7,004 nucleotides of DNA from NCBI GenBank assembly GCA_902767235.1, contig CACXGR010000219.1, forward strand, positions 1 to 7,004. Reading direction: 5' to 3'. How positions within the stretch are numbered: the first letter of the stretch is position 1; every line of letters begins with the position of its first letter. Shown in pieces: positions 1 to 6,029 of the stretch. The notes beneath the pieces are model-generated. The model did no database searches and was not told where the DNA came from. It saw nothing but the letters and a program-made list of their open reading frames with translations. The position numbers were made by a program, and so were the translations under genes. Origin of the DNA: an uncultured Lachnospiraceae bacterium. Lineage in GTDB: Bacteria > Bacillota > Clostridia > Lachnospirales > Lachnospiraceae.

Positions 1-129
1 ATTTTCCACTGTGACCGTATCGTCCGTCATGATCGACGCCGCAAGAATCGCAAGCGCTGCATTCTTGGCTCCGGCGATCTCGACTTCCCCGGACAGTGAA
101 TTTCCGCCTTTGACTATATAATGTTCCAT
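1..129 (-). CDS. murA: UDP-N-acetylglucosamine 1-carboxyvinyltransferase (MurA), N-terminal fragment
   Basis: The first 43 codons are present and the gene continues beyond the left edge. MurA transfers enolpyruvate from phosphoenolpyruvate to UDP-GlcNAc, the first committed cytoplasmic step of peptidoglycan synthesis. The visible N-terminus reads MEHYIVKGGN, then SGEVEIAGAKNAAL, which is the family's opening strand and the substrate-binding Lys-Asn pair. Lys22 and Asn23 fall at exactly the same numbers as in E. coli MurA, so this start is secure. A GAGGG ribosome binding site lies 6 bases before the ATG. The gene has its own strong promoter in the 113-bp gap after the flavin reductase gene, so it is probably transcribed independently. 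The EPSP-synthase-like family includes AroA, but the KGGN...GAKNA pattern is specific to MurA. Many Bacillota carry two MurA paralogues; the fragment does not show which this is. Confidence 0.93.
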   Translation of the reverse strand, partial: MEHYIVKGGNSLSGEVEIAGAKNAALAILAASIMTDDTVTVEN

Positions 130-167
130 ACCGTCCCTCAATTTAATCGCTTTGTTGCAGTATCGTG

Positions 168-196
168 ATAATACTCCCGCCGACTCACACTGTCAA
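168..196 (-). promoter_or_regulatory. sigma-A promoter of murA
   Basis: On the minus strand a perfect -35 box TTGACA (191-196) is followed by exactly 17 bases and a -10 box TATTAT (168-173), five of six matches to TATAAT. Transcription would start near 161, giving a leader of about 30 bases before the murA ATG at 129. This is the closest match to a housekeeping promoter in the window. It is inferred from sequence only. Confidence 0.8.
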
Positions 197-204
197 CTGA
201 CAGT
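189..204. repeat. perfect 7-bp inverted repeat overlapping the murA -35 box
   Basis: The arms ACTGTCA (189-195) and TGACAGT (198-204) are exact reverse complements separated by two bases. The left arm covers most of the -35 hexamer of the murA promoter. Position and symmetry suit an operator for a dimeric repressor. No specific regulator is recognised from the motif, and part of the symmetry is contributed by the TTGACA box itself. Confidence 0.5.
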
Positions 205-242
205 TTTGCCGTCTTCGTACCGCTTCTAAAAGCTGATATTTG

Positions 243-905
243 TCATTTTTTATATTTTTTGACAGGTTTTCCGCTCTCCCGGTGCTTCCTAACACCCTTT
301 GGAGCCGACTTGCCTGCGGCCGCTCCGGCCTTGGCCGTGCTGCCTTTTCGGCGCACCGAATACCCGAATTTGCCGATCCGATCGCCCAGTGTAAAGTATT
401 CTCCGTGAGAATACGCGATGAGATCTGCCCGCTCCAGCATCAGTCTGCCGTTCTCGTTCATATACTGTTCATCCACGCTGACGTTCACCACTTCCGCGAT
501 GAACATGTCGTGGCTGCCCAGTCTCAGGATCTGCCTGACCAGGCACTCCAGCACCACGGGGCTCTCGCTGACGCCCGGCGCCCGTATCTTCACGGATTCC
601 AGGGGCGTGAGCTTCATCTCCCGGAATTTATCCGTATCTCTGCCCGATCGGACCCCGCAGAAATCTGCCGCCAATGCCAGCTCTTCCGTCGTGAGGCTGA
701 GTGTGAACACCCCGGTCCGCTCGATGATATCGTGCGAATAGCGCTCTCTGCGTATCGACACGGATACCATGACGGGATCGCTGCAGATCGTGCCGGCCCA
801 TGCCGCCGTCATCAGATTGTCTCTTCCTTCCTCATCCCTGCATCCGACCAAGACTGCCGGTACCGGATAGAGCATATTGGAAGGCCTCCAGTTCTGTCTT
901 CCCAT
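243..905 (-). CDS. flavin reductase family protein (FMN-binding split barrel)
   Basis: A 220-residue protein of the flavin reductase/flavoredoxin-like family. These are cytoplasmic split-barrel FMN proteins that pass electrons from NAD(P)H or another donor to flavin or a partner. Visible family features are MLYPVPAVLVGC (residues 11-22), the NLMTAAWAGTICSDPVMVSVSI stretch (30-51) with the RRERYSHDII segment that follows (52-61), and the end-of-barrel GKFGYSVRR (178-186). The domain ends near residue 186; residues 187-220 are an unusual Ala/Gly/Lys/Arg-rich tail ending KKYKK. The start at 905 is chosen because family members carry a short W-x-P-x-N lead-in before MLYP, here NWRPSN. An in-frame ATG at 875 has a better ribosome binding site (GGAGG, 9 bases away) but would cut this off. 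It lies 23 bp after the coiled-coil gene and may be co-transcribed with it. The physiological partner cannot be inferred. Confidence 0.88.
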   Translation of the reverse strand: MGRQNWRPSNMLYPVPAVLVGCRDEEGRDNLMTAAWAGTICSDPVMVSVSIRRERYSHDIIERTGVFTLSLTTEELALAADFCGVRSGRDTDKFREMKLTPLESVKIRAPGVSESPVVLECLVRQILRLGSHDMFIAEVVNVSVDEQYMNENGRLMLERADLIAYSHGEYFTLGDRIGKFGYSVRRKGSTAKAGAAAGKSAPKGVRKHRESGKPVKKYKK

Positions 906-928
906 CGCCTGCCGTTCCTGTCCGATGC

Positions 929-1588
929 TCAGCGGATGAGGCCCGTCAGCATCGCGATCATGCCGGCGCCCTCGACAATCTGCAGTACCGTGACCGCAAT
1001 GAGAAGTCCGATCGAGATCTTCTGCATCAGGCTGTGCGACGGATCCGGCCTGGAGGCTTCCTCGATCCTGTCGAGTTTCTCCCCGAGCTCCTGCGTCTGC
1101 TTTGCCAGCTCCGTGATCATTGACGCCTGCACATTTCTGTACACCCGCACATTGTCTCTGTGATTGAAATCATTGGCTTCCCGCAGAAGTTCCTGTGCCG
1201 CGGCGGATGATTCCCGGATCGATCCGGCGAGGGTATCCCTGGCGTCTGAGACGGAGGACTTCATCTCCTGTTCGAAAGCTTTGTGATCCCACTCCTGCAG
1301 CGTCTCCAGCTTCTGTGCGATCAGGCGGTTGTTATCCTCGATCAGTGTCTTTATATCTTCTGTTGTATTGCGGTTCAGAAATTGAAGCTTCTGCACCAGC
1401 TCGTTGTTTTTGTCATAAAGCTGCCGCAGTTCTGCGAGAACCTGTGAGTAGTCCTCCACCTCGGCCTTGAGCCGGTCTGTCTGGGCCGCTTCCGCTGCGC
1501 CGTTCGCACGGATCATTTCGTCAGGATTGGAAAAGTCCACCTTGGGCACAGTGTTGCTGTAATTCCATATTGCAGATGAGTCTTTCAT
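929..1588 (-). CDS. unrecognised coiled-coil protein with C-terminal membrane anchor
   Basis: A 219-residue protein that I do not recognise. It is charged and heptad-rich, with likely coiled coils at about residues 35-72, 78-108 and 155-178. A single hydrophobic segment lies at about 190-214 (ISIGLLIAVTVLQIV, then GAGMIAML), followed by only a few residues ending in Arg. No signal peptide is visible. This predicts a tail-anchored membrane protein with the helical part in the cytoplasm. An in-frame ATG at 1612 would add eight residues, but 1588 is preferred: GAGGTGATC sits directly before it, a nine-base match to the 16S anti-Shine-Dalgarno end, whereas the 1612 ATG lies inside a stable inverted repeat. 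It has a promoter candidate of its own and precedes the flavin reductase gene by 23 bp. Long coiled coils invite false matches to chemoreceptors and divisome proteins, and no such function is claimed. Confidence 0.78.
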   Translation of the reverse strand: MKDSSAIWNYSNTVPKVDFSNPDEMIRANGAAEAAQTDRLKAEVEDYSQVLAELRQLYDKNNELVQKLQFLNRNTTEDIKTLIEDNNRLIAQKLETLQEWDHKAFEQEMKSSVSDARDTLAGSIRESSAAAQELLREANDFNHRDNVRVYRNVQASMITELAKQTQELGEKLDRIEEASRPDPSHSLMQKISIGLLIAVTVLQIVEGAGMIAMLTGLIR

Positions 1589-1597
1589 GATCACCTC
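1589..1597 (-). promoter_or_regulatory. ribosome binding site deciding the start at 1588
   Basis: GAGGTGATC immediately precedes the ATG at 1588 and is complementary over nine bases to the usual 16S rRNA 3' end. Its GAGG core is five bases from the start codon. This favours 1588 over the upstream in-frame ATG at 1612. Confidence 0.7.
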
Positions 1598-1607
1598 ATT
1601 GTCAGGA

Positions 1608-1640
1608 TGCATAGATATCCGGCTTCCTGATATCTATGCA
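1608..1640 (-). repeat. perfect 12-bp inverted repeat in the leader of the coiled-coil gene
   Basis: Arms TGCATAGATATC (1608-1619) and GATATCTATGCA (1629-1640) are perfect complements around a 9-base loop. No U-run follows on either strand, so it is not a standard intrinsic terminator. On the minus strand the loop exposes AGGAAG, and the downstream arm contains the alternative ATG at 1612. It lies between the promoter candidate and the preferred start, so it could be an RNA hairpin in the leader or a DNA operator. Confidence 0.75.
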
Positions 1641-1641
1641 C

Positions 1642-1658
1642 AAACTGTTAAAACTGTT
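1642..1658. repeat. short direct repeat AAACTGTT x2
   Basis: AAACTGTT occurs at 1642-1649 and again at 1651-1658, a period of 9 bases. It lies between the promoter candidate at 1676-1704 and the 12-bp inverted repeat. It is short enough to be chance in an AT-rich gap, but it adds to the repeated structure around the transcription start region. Confidence 0.4.
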
Positions 1659-1675
1659 CAAAAGCCATACAACCA

Positions 1676-1704
1676 ATCATATCATTATCCGTTATCATTT
1701 ACAA
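1676..1704 (-). promoter_or_regulatory. candidate promoter for the coiled-coil / flavin reductase genes
   Basis: On the minus strand TTGTAA (1699-1704) is followed after 17 bases by TATGAT (1676-1681). The -35 matches four of six consensus bases and the -10 five of six. It sits in an AT-rich 121-bp gap between the last glycosyltransferase gene and the coiled-coil gene, and would give a leader of about 80 bases. No intrinsic terminator is visible after the glycosyltransferase gene, so read-through from that operon remains possible. Confidence 0.55.
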
Positions 1705-1709
1705 TCGTT

Positions 1710-2798
1710 TCAGCCCCGGAGTTTCCTGAGGAGGTCTCCGGCTCCCCATAGCACCTGCTCAGCCCTGAGCCGGGCCGCTTCCGCCGTCTCGCCGGCTGTG
1801 TACGCCGGCCTCTCGCCCAGGCAGATCGGATAGATCTTCTCCACCCGCTTGTCCGGCACTTCCATGCAGAATTCCTCGGGGAGGGGGAGCTTGGTCACGC
1901 TCATTTCCAGATCGGACCGCTCCATGAGCTCCATCTCCGCCTGATAGCAGAGCATCCTGCCCCGGGTCACTGCGGCCTCGATCCAGGCTGCCTCCTCCTC
2001 CGATGCGGTCAGCGCCCGTATCCGGTCTCTGACAAAGGTGAAGGGGCGTCTAAGGCTCTGCTCCCACTCGGGCAGTATTTTGTACTGTAAATAGATCCTG
2101 TTGCCGATCTCCAGCTGCCGGGCAAAGGCGCCGGCACTCTCCGCCGACTGTTCCCTGCAGAGCGCTCCCGGCACGCAGCGCATTTCATAGCCGGCAAGGC
2201 CGGCCCGAAATCCAAGGTCCGCGTCCTCCAGTTTCCCGTAAAACCGCTCGTCCAGAAGCCCCGTCACTTCCAGGGCCTCCATGCGGTACATGGCTGCTTC
2301 GATCATGGGCGCCGCGATGCGCACGCTCCGGCTGCAGACAGAAGCTCTCTGTCCGGCCCCCAGTATATAGGGTTCTGCATCCGACCGGAAATTCCATCCC
2401 ATTCCACGGATCCTCGCCGGATCTTCAGCTGCCAGTACCCCTGCCTGTACGCCTGCCAGTTCCGCTCCGCCCTCCAGCGCGCGGCACAGCTTTTCCACGC
2501 AGTGCTTTCCTACGGTCAGGCGGGGCGAGAGCGTCATCACATATGGCGTCTGCGTGATGTGAAATCCCGTGTTGAGCGCATGTGCGCGGCCCGGATTGAG
2601 TCCGAAGTCAAATACCATCGCATCCGGAAAATGCTTCCGGATCGTCTCCCCATCCTCCTTCCGGCCGCTGAGCAGAAGGACGATGACCTTGGGCACCGCC
2701 GTTCCCGCATAGACCGATCTCAGGCACCGCGCCGTCTCTTTGCCGGCGTTTCGCACAGGGAGCAGCAGTGTCACTTTTCTGTCTATTCTATCATTCAT
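1710..2798 (-). CDS. family 2-like glycosyltransferase with degenerate DXD
   Basis: A 362-residue protein with a single GT-A-type domain, the third glycosyltransferase of the operon. The opening strand VTLLLPVRNAGKETARCLRS (residues 9-28) is the family nucleotide-sugar-binding start, and LNPGRAHALNTGF (67-79) matches the usual N-x-G-x-x-x-x-x-N-x-G segment. LLDERFYGKLEDADLGFRAGLAGY (181-204) is the acceptor/catalytic region with the ED-x-D-x-x-x-R signature. The metal-binding DXD position instead reads LSPRL (90-94), so both aspartates are replaced by Ser91 and Arg93. The last roughly 120 residues are helical and specific to this protein. The start ATG has AGGA nine bases upstream and lies 30 bp after the preceding gene. 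It could be a metal-independent enzyme, an inactive partner of its neighbours, or a protein with altered specificity. Donor and acceptor are unknown. Confidence 0.83.
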   Translation of the reverse strand: MNDRIDRKVTLLLPVRNAGKETARCLRSVYAGTAVPKVIVLLLSGRKEDGETIRKHFPDAMVFDFGLNPGRAHALNTGFHITQTPYVMTLSPRLTVGKHCVEKLCRALEGGAELAGVQAGVLAAEDPARIRGMGWNFRSDAEPYILGAGQRASVCSRSVRIAAPMIEAAMYRMEALEVTGLLDERFYGKLEDADLGFRAGLAGYEMRCVPGALCREQSAESAGAFARQLEIGNRIYLQYKILPEWEQSLRRPFTFVRDRIRALTASEEEAAWIEAAVTRGRMLCYQAEMELMERSDLEMSVTKLPLPEEFCMEVPDKRVEKIYPICLGERPAYTAGETAEAARLRAEQVLWGAGDLLRKLRG

Positions 2799-2828
2799 CC
2801 GTTTTCATCCTGCTGCGCCGCTCTCATT

Positions 2829-4211
2829 TTACACTACGGTTATGAAGGACGGGTCCCAGACGATCAGATAGCCCAATTCCCTTATCCTTCTGCAGAACAG
2901 AATGCTCCTCCTCTTTAATTCCTGCGGCTCCTTGTCCCAGTCAAAATACTGCGCCTCCGAAGGCTTTCCGAAGATCTCCTCGTAGAGCCCCCTCAGCTCG
3001 GGCCGCACCCGCATGCAGCGGGCGTCCACGGCATAGGCGTTCTGTACGGTCATCGCCCGGTTCATCGGACCGCCTTCCGCCTCGTCCCACCCCTCATACA
3101 TCACTCTTCCGGCGGAATCGAACATGCCGCCCACAACCTTGTGGGTCCGGCTCAGGACCCTTCCGCCCACGACGCCCACCTCGTTCCGGCAGGTGAATAT
3201 GTCGGGATGATAGATGACCCGGTAGGTCCCTTTTCGGCTGGAATAATTGACCTGGACCCGCATCCGGCGCTCCCGGAAGTAGTCCTCCAGCGCCGCCTTT
3301 CCGGCCGCGATCACCGCATCCGGCTCTCTGGCCGCGTTCTTTGAATCCGACGAAGCGCTGCTCACATGATATAGGATGTGCGGCACATGGCAGACCTCGG
3401 ACTTGGGCGCTCTCAGGACCAGATCATAGGTCAGCGCGCCGTCGAAGGCGTCCCGCAGGCGCAGTGCCAGGAACAGCTCTCTGCGGATCACCAGGAGCCT
3501 TCGCATATAATTGTTGGACAGCAGATAGTCCTTGTTGAAATCGGGCTTGTAATTGGGCTGGTCGAAGCGCTTGCCCGATGCATCACAGTGGTCCTCGTCG
3601 GTGTACAGGATCTCCGCGCCGGTGCGCATGATGTACAGAAAGACCTCGTACAGCGCATCCTTGGTCAGCTGGTCGCCCACGTCCACCGTGCAGACATAGT
3701 CCCCGGACGCCATATGCGCGGCATCGTTGATGAGCGACGCCTCTCCCCTGTTGCCGGGCACGCTGTAGTAGCGGATCCTCTCGTCCCGATAGTGGTCCAA
3801 AAGATCCCTGACGGCGCCGCTCAGGCTCGTATCCGCGATGATCAGCTCAAAGCCGCCGTATGTCTGCGACAATATAGAGATCAATGTCCTCTCAAAATAG
3901 CGCACCACCGGCTCGTAAGTAGCCACAATGACGCTGATGCGGGGCGCGTGCCGCATCTTGAGAACGGACACGGAGGCTTCCAGTGCCTCCTCCGGACTCT
4001 CGCCTCCCTTGATCCTGTCCCAGACCGCTCTCTGGTTCAGCAAAACGGACGGCTCCGGCTCGATATACTCATACTTCTTCTTGCGCGGCGGCAGGCCTTT
4101 CACCGCCGCTCTCGGAAGCGGGAGCTTTTTGACGGCGGCCGGGAGCTCCGGCGACTTCATATTTTGACGGATATCGCCTACCCGTCTTCCCAAATCTTTC
4201 CATATAGACAT
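2829..4211 (-). CDS. family 2 glycosyltransferase, O-antigen/rhamnan type, with partial second domain
   Basis: A 460-residue protein, the second gene of the operon. Residues 1-90 form a basic, proline-rich lead-in. A GT2 domain starts at RISVIVATYEP (91-101), followed by SILSQTYGGFELIIADTS (112-129), VDVGDQL (176-182), ILYTDEDH (201-208) and PNYKPDFNKDYLLSNNY (219-235), the typical order for rhamnosyltransferase-like surface glycan enzymes. The usual DHDD is DVGD here, so the second aspartate of DXD is glycine (Gly179). Residues 335-460 (VGVVGGRVLSR onwards) look like the back half of a second GT2 domain without its nucleotide-binding front half. Coding could open at GTG 4220, but ATG 4211 is chosen because AAAGAGGTG, which includes that GTG, is a strong ribosome binding site six bases before the ATG. 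It follows the upstream gene by 19 bp. The donor sugar is not predictable. Confidence 0.87.
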   Translation of the reverse strand: MSIWKDLGRRVGDIRQNMKSPELPAAVKKLPLPRAAVKGLPPRKKKYEYIEPEPSVLLNQRAVWDRIKGGESPEEALEASVSVLKMRHAPRISVIVATYEPVVRYFERTLISILSQTYGGFELIIADTSLSGAVRDLLDHYRDERIRYYSVPGNRGEASLINDAAHMASGDYVCTVDVGDQLTKDALYEVFLYIMRTGAEILYTDEDHCDASGKRFDQPNYKPDFNKDYLLSNNYMRRLLVIRRELFLALRLRDAFDGALTYDLVLRAPKSEVCHVPHILYHVSSASSDSKNAAREPDAVIAAGKAALEDYFRERRMRVQVNYSSRKGTYRVIYHPDIFTCRNEVGVVGGRVLSRTHKVVGGMFDSAGRVMYEGWDEAEGGPMNRAMTVQNAYAVDARCMRVRPELRGLYEEIFGKPSEAQYFDWDKEPQELKRRSILFCRRIRELGYLIVWDPSFITVV

Positions 4212-4217
4212 GACCGA

Positions 4218-4226
4218 CACCTCTTT
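4218..4226 (-). promoter_or_regulatory. ribosome binding site deciding the start at 4211
   Basis: AAAGAGGTG lies six bases before the ATG at 4211, between the two glycosyltransferase genes. The GTG at 4218-4220, which could be read as an earlier start, is the end of this site. It has no separate ribosome binding site of comparable quality. Confidence 0.7.
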
Positions 4227-4230
4227 CGTA

Positions 4231-5802
4231 TCACTTCACGCCTGTATCCTCCAGATCGATCTTAAAGCGCGGCTCCTTCGCATCCTGCGTCAGATATCTG
4301 TGGTAATACGGATCCCGCCGGGATATCTCGGGGTGCAGCTCGCAAAGGCGCTTCATCTCACCGGGCCGCTGCAGCTCGCGTTCCTCCCTGGTCTTACTGT
4401 TCTCAGGAGAATAGGATTCATAATAAAACAGATACATATTGTTGCGGACCACATTATAGTAGCCCTTCTCGAACAGTCTCCAGCAGAAATCGATGTCTCC
4501 GCCGTAAGCCGGGAAGTTCTTCTCGTCAAAGCCTCCCACCGCGCGGAACAGCTCTTCTTTGACCATAATGCAGGCGCCGGTCATGGCCAGCATGTTGCGG
4601 ACGCCCTTGTTGAAGTCAAAATAGTAAGACTCCTCGTTCTTGCAGTACTGCAGCTTGTAGGCAATGCCGGTCTCCACGGAAGTGATCCCCGCGTGCTGGA
4701 TGATGTTGGAGCTGGGATAGAGCAGCTTCATGCCCACCGCGCCCACGTAAGGCAGTTTGGCCTTCTCCGACAGGTGGGACAGCCAGCCCCTCTTCTGCAC
4801 CACGATATCATCGTGAACAAACAGGAGCATCTCCCCGTTCGCGTACATCGCGCCCAGGTTGTAAAAGGCGGGCATGTTGAAGCCCATTCTTTTATAGATA
4901 TACAGACACCTTCCGTCTTCGTTGATCTCCTCCACGAGCTCGTGTACCTTCCTTCGGTTGACCTCGTTGGAACCGTTGTCCACGATGATGATCTCATGAG
5001 GCACGGAGGCGTGCTTTTCAATAGAGTGCACGCAGCGGGACAGCATCTCGGGATTGTCCTTGCTGGGGATGATGATGCTGATCAGCCTGGTGTAGGCGGA
5101 GTCGACGCTGTAGCGCCCTGTCAGTGACTCCTTGATCAGGTTCCCGTTCCACAGTTCCACTCTGTGGCTTCCATGGAAGAGCACCTCCGGCACGTGCCCG
5201 ATCGGAAACTCATTCCATTTGGCCTCCGGCCTTCTGGTGTAGCCGCCGTCCGCCTGGGCGATCTTGAGGCAGAGTGTCCCGTAGATCCAGGCTCTCACCG
5301 GCCAGTCGTCCTCGTTTGTCCGGGCTCTCTCCTCGTCGAGGCTGTCTTCCCTGAGCGCGGACTCGCTCTCGTAATAGGAAGTCCTGCGCCTTCCGGGATT
5401 GATCATGGCAAATGCCGACATCCTGAATGCGATCACATTTCCGAAGTAGAATGTGGAGAGGAATGTGTCCGGCGCCCACTCCGATTTAAACCAGGGATCC
5501 AGATGTACGCCGTCCTCGGCGATCCTGTCCTCATCCGCATACAGGAGGTTGATCTCCGGATGTGCCGCAAAATAGTCCTTGATGAGTATTTCGGCCATAT
5601 CGTCCAGTTCTCCGTCGTCATCGCAGGCAATGATGATGTCCACCGTGTCGTGGTCCTCCGCCAGCAGGTGATTTCTGAGATGAGAATACCTTACGATCTC
5701 CGATGTCAGTTCGGATCCCGCCCTGTGATCCTCCGTTCTGATCTTCTCAGCCAGAGCTTCTTTATGAACCAGATACCAGTCATTGTAATTTCTGACTACC
5801 AT
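4231..5802 (-). CDS. two-part family 2 glycosyltransferase, surface glycan type
   Basis: A 523-residue protein, first gene of the glycosyltransferase operon. NYNDWYLVH (residues 5-13) is the kind of lead-in seen before GT2 domains of O-antigen/rhamnan enzymes. An N-terminal region carries DDDGEL (61-66, aligning with DHDDEL), LLYADEDRI (86-94) and PWFKSEWAPDTFLSTFYFG (103-121), but lacks the expected V-S-V-I-V-P opening strand, so it looks like a front-truncated GT2 domain. A complete GT2 domain follows: LISIIIPSKDNP (240-251), EIIIVDNGS (270-278), LLFVHDDIVV (326-335, with the DXD), IIQHAG (367-372) and GGDIDFCWR (434-442). The frame stays open to ATG 5949 (572 residues). The 5802 start is preferred because AGAGGAG lies 10 bases upstream, the known lead-in starts here, and the extension contains an AT-rich promoter-like stretch. 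The extension could still be translated. Donor and acceptor are unknown. Confidence 0.87.
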   Translation of the reverse strand: MVVRNYNDWYLVHKEALAEKIRTEDHRAGSELTSEIVRYSHLRNHLLAEDHDTVDIIIACDDDGELDDMAEILIKDYFAAHPEINLLYADEDRIAEDGVHLDPWFKSEWAPDTFLSTFYFGNVIAFRMSAFAMINPGRRRTSYYESESALREDSLDEERARTNEDDWPVRAWIYGTLCLKIAQADGGYTRRPEAKWNEFPIGHVPEVLFHGSHRVELWNGNLIKESLTGRYSVDSAYTRLISIIIPSKDNPEMLSRCVHSIEKHASVPHEIIIVDNGSNEVNRRKVHELVEEINEDGRCLYIYKRMGFNMPAFYNLGAMYANGEMLLFVHDDIVVQKRGWLSHLSEKAKLPYVGAVGMKLLYPSSNIIQHAGITSVETGIAYKLQYCKNEESYYFDFNKGVRNMLAMTGACIMVKEELFRAVGGFDEKNFPAYGGDIDFCWRLFEKGYYNVVRNNMYLFYYESYSPENSKTREERELQRPGEMKRLCELHPEISRRDPYYHRYLTQDAKEPRFKIDLEDTGVK

Positions 5803-5878
5803 GTGCCGCGCACTCCTCTCTTTGCAGACAGGCTTTCTGTTCCTGCCGCCTGCCGCGATCTTCGAATCATATAGGATA

Positions 5879-5907
5879 ACTTTAGCATCTTTTATACTCG
5901 AAGACAA
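5879..5907 (-). promoter_or_regulatory. weak candidate promoter for the glycosyltransferase operon
   Basis: On the minus strand TTGTCT (5902-5907), then 17 bases, then TAAAGT (5879-5884), each four of six to consensus. It would give a leader of about 70 bases before the ATG at 5802. No better minus-strand promoter was found between here and 6060. If active, it would make the upstream ATG at 5949 unusable from this transcript. Confidence 0.3.
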
Positions 5908-5961
5908 TGCGTTTTCATCTTTGCCGTATCCGGAAGCGCCCGCACGCATTCTCCCCCTTCC

Positions 5962-6029
5962 GTTTGGACACTTCTGCGAGTGTCCTCAAACTTCGGTTTG
6001 GATACATTGACAAGTGTTCTTAAACTTCG
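5962..6029. repeat. two tandem 34-bp units, each an imperfect dyad
   Basis: Unit 1 (5962-5995) and unit 2 (5996-6029) abut with an exact 34-base period and agree at 26 of 34 positions. Both begin GTTTGGA and end AAACTTCG. Each can fold with the same pairing: outer GTTT with AAAC, a two-base bulge on the 3' side, and an inner stem of six or seven pairs. In unit 1 the inner arms GGACACT and AGTGTCC are perfect. In unit 2 two C-to-T changes turn pairs into G-T pairs. The -35 box of the plus-strand promoter (6007-6012) is inside unit 2. Tandem operator sites are the simplest reading. Confidence 0.8.

Noticed and set aside
875..905. Internal start at 875 for the flavin reductase despite a GGAGG site nine bases upstream
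   Set aside because: Starting there removes the W-x-P-x-N lead-in that family members normally carry; kept only as an alternative.
240..1163. Plus-strand open frame of 307 codons
   Set aside because: It lies opposite the flavin reductase and coiled-coil genes, has no family features, and its translation is rich in His/Arg/Ser as expected of an antisense shadow.
1608..1658. Intrinsic terminator after the glycosyltransferase operon
   Set aside because: The 12-bp inverted repeat is not GC-rich and lacks a following U-run on both strands.
3378..4265. Plus-strand open frame of 295 codons
   Set aside because: It is antisense to the second glycosyltransferase gene, whose motifs are clear. Long antisense frames are common in GC-rich coding DNA.
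4210..5127. Plus-strand open frame of 305 codons
   Set aside because: It is antisense to the catalytic GT2 domain of the first glycosyltransferase gene and shows no recognisable domain or convincing ribosome binding site.
5164..5874. Plus-strand open frame of 236 codons
   Set aside because: Antisense to the same glycosyltransferase gene, with no protein-family features.
5962..6029. CRISPR array
   Set aside because: Only two directly abutting units with no spacers, and the units differ at eight positions.
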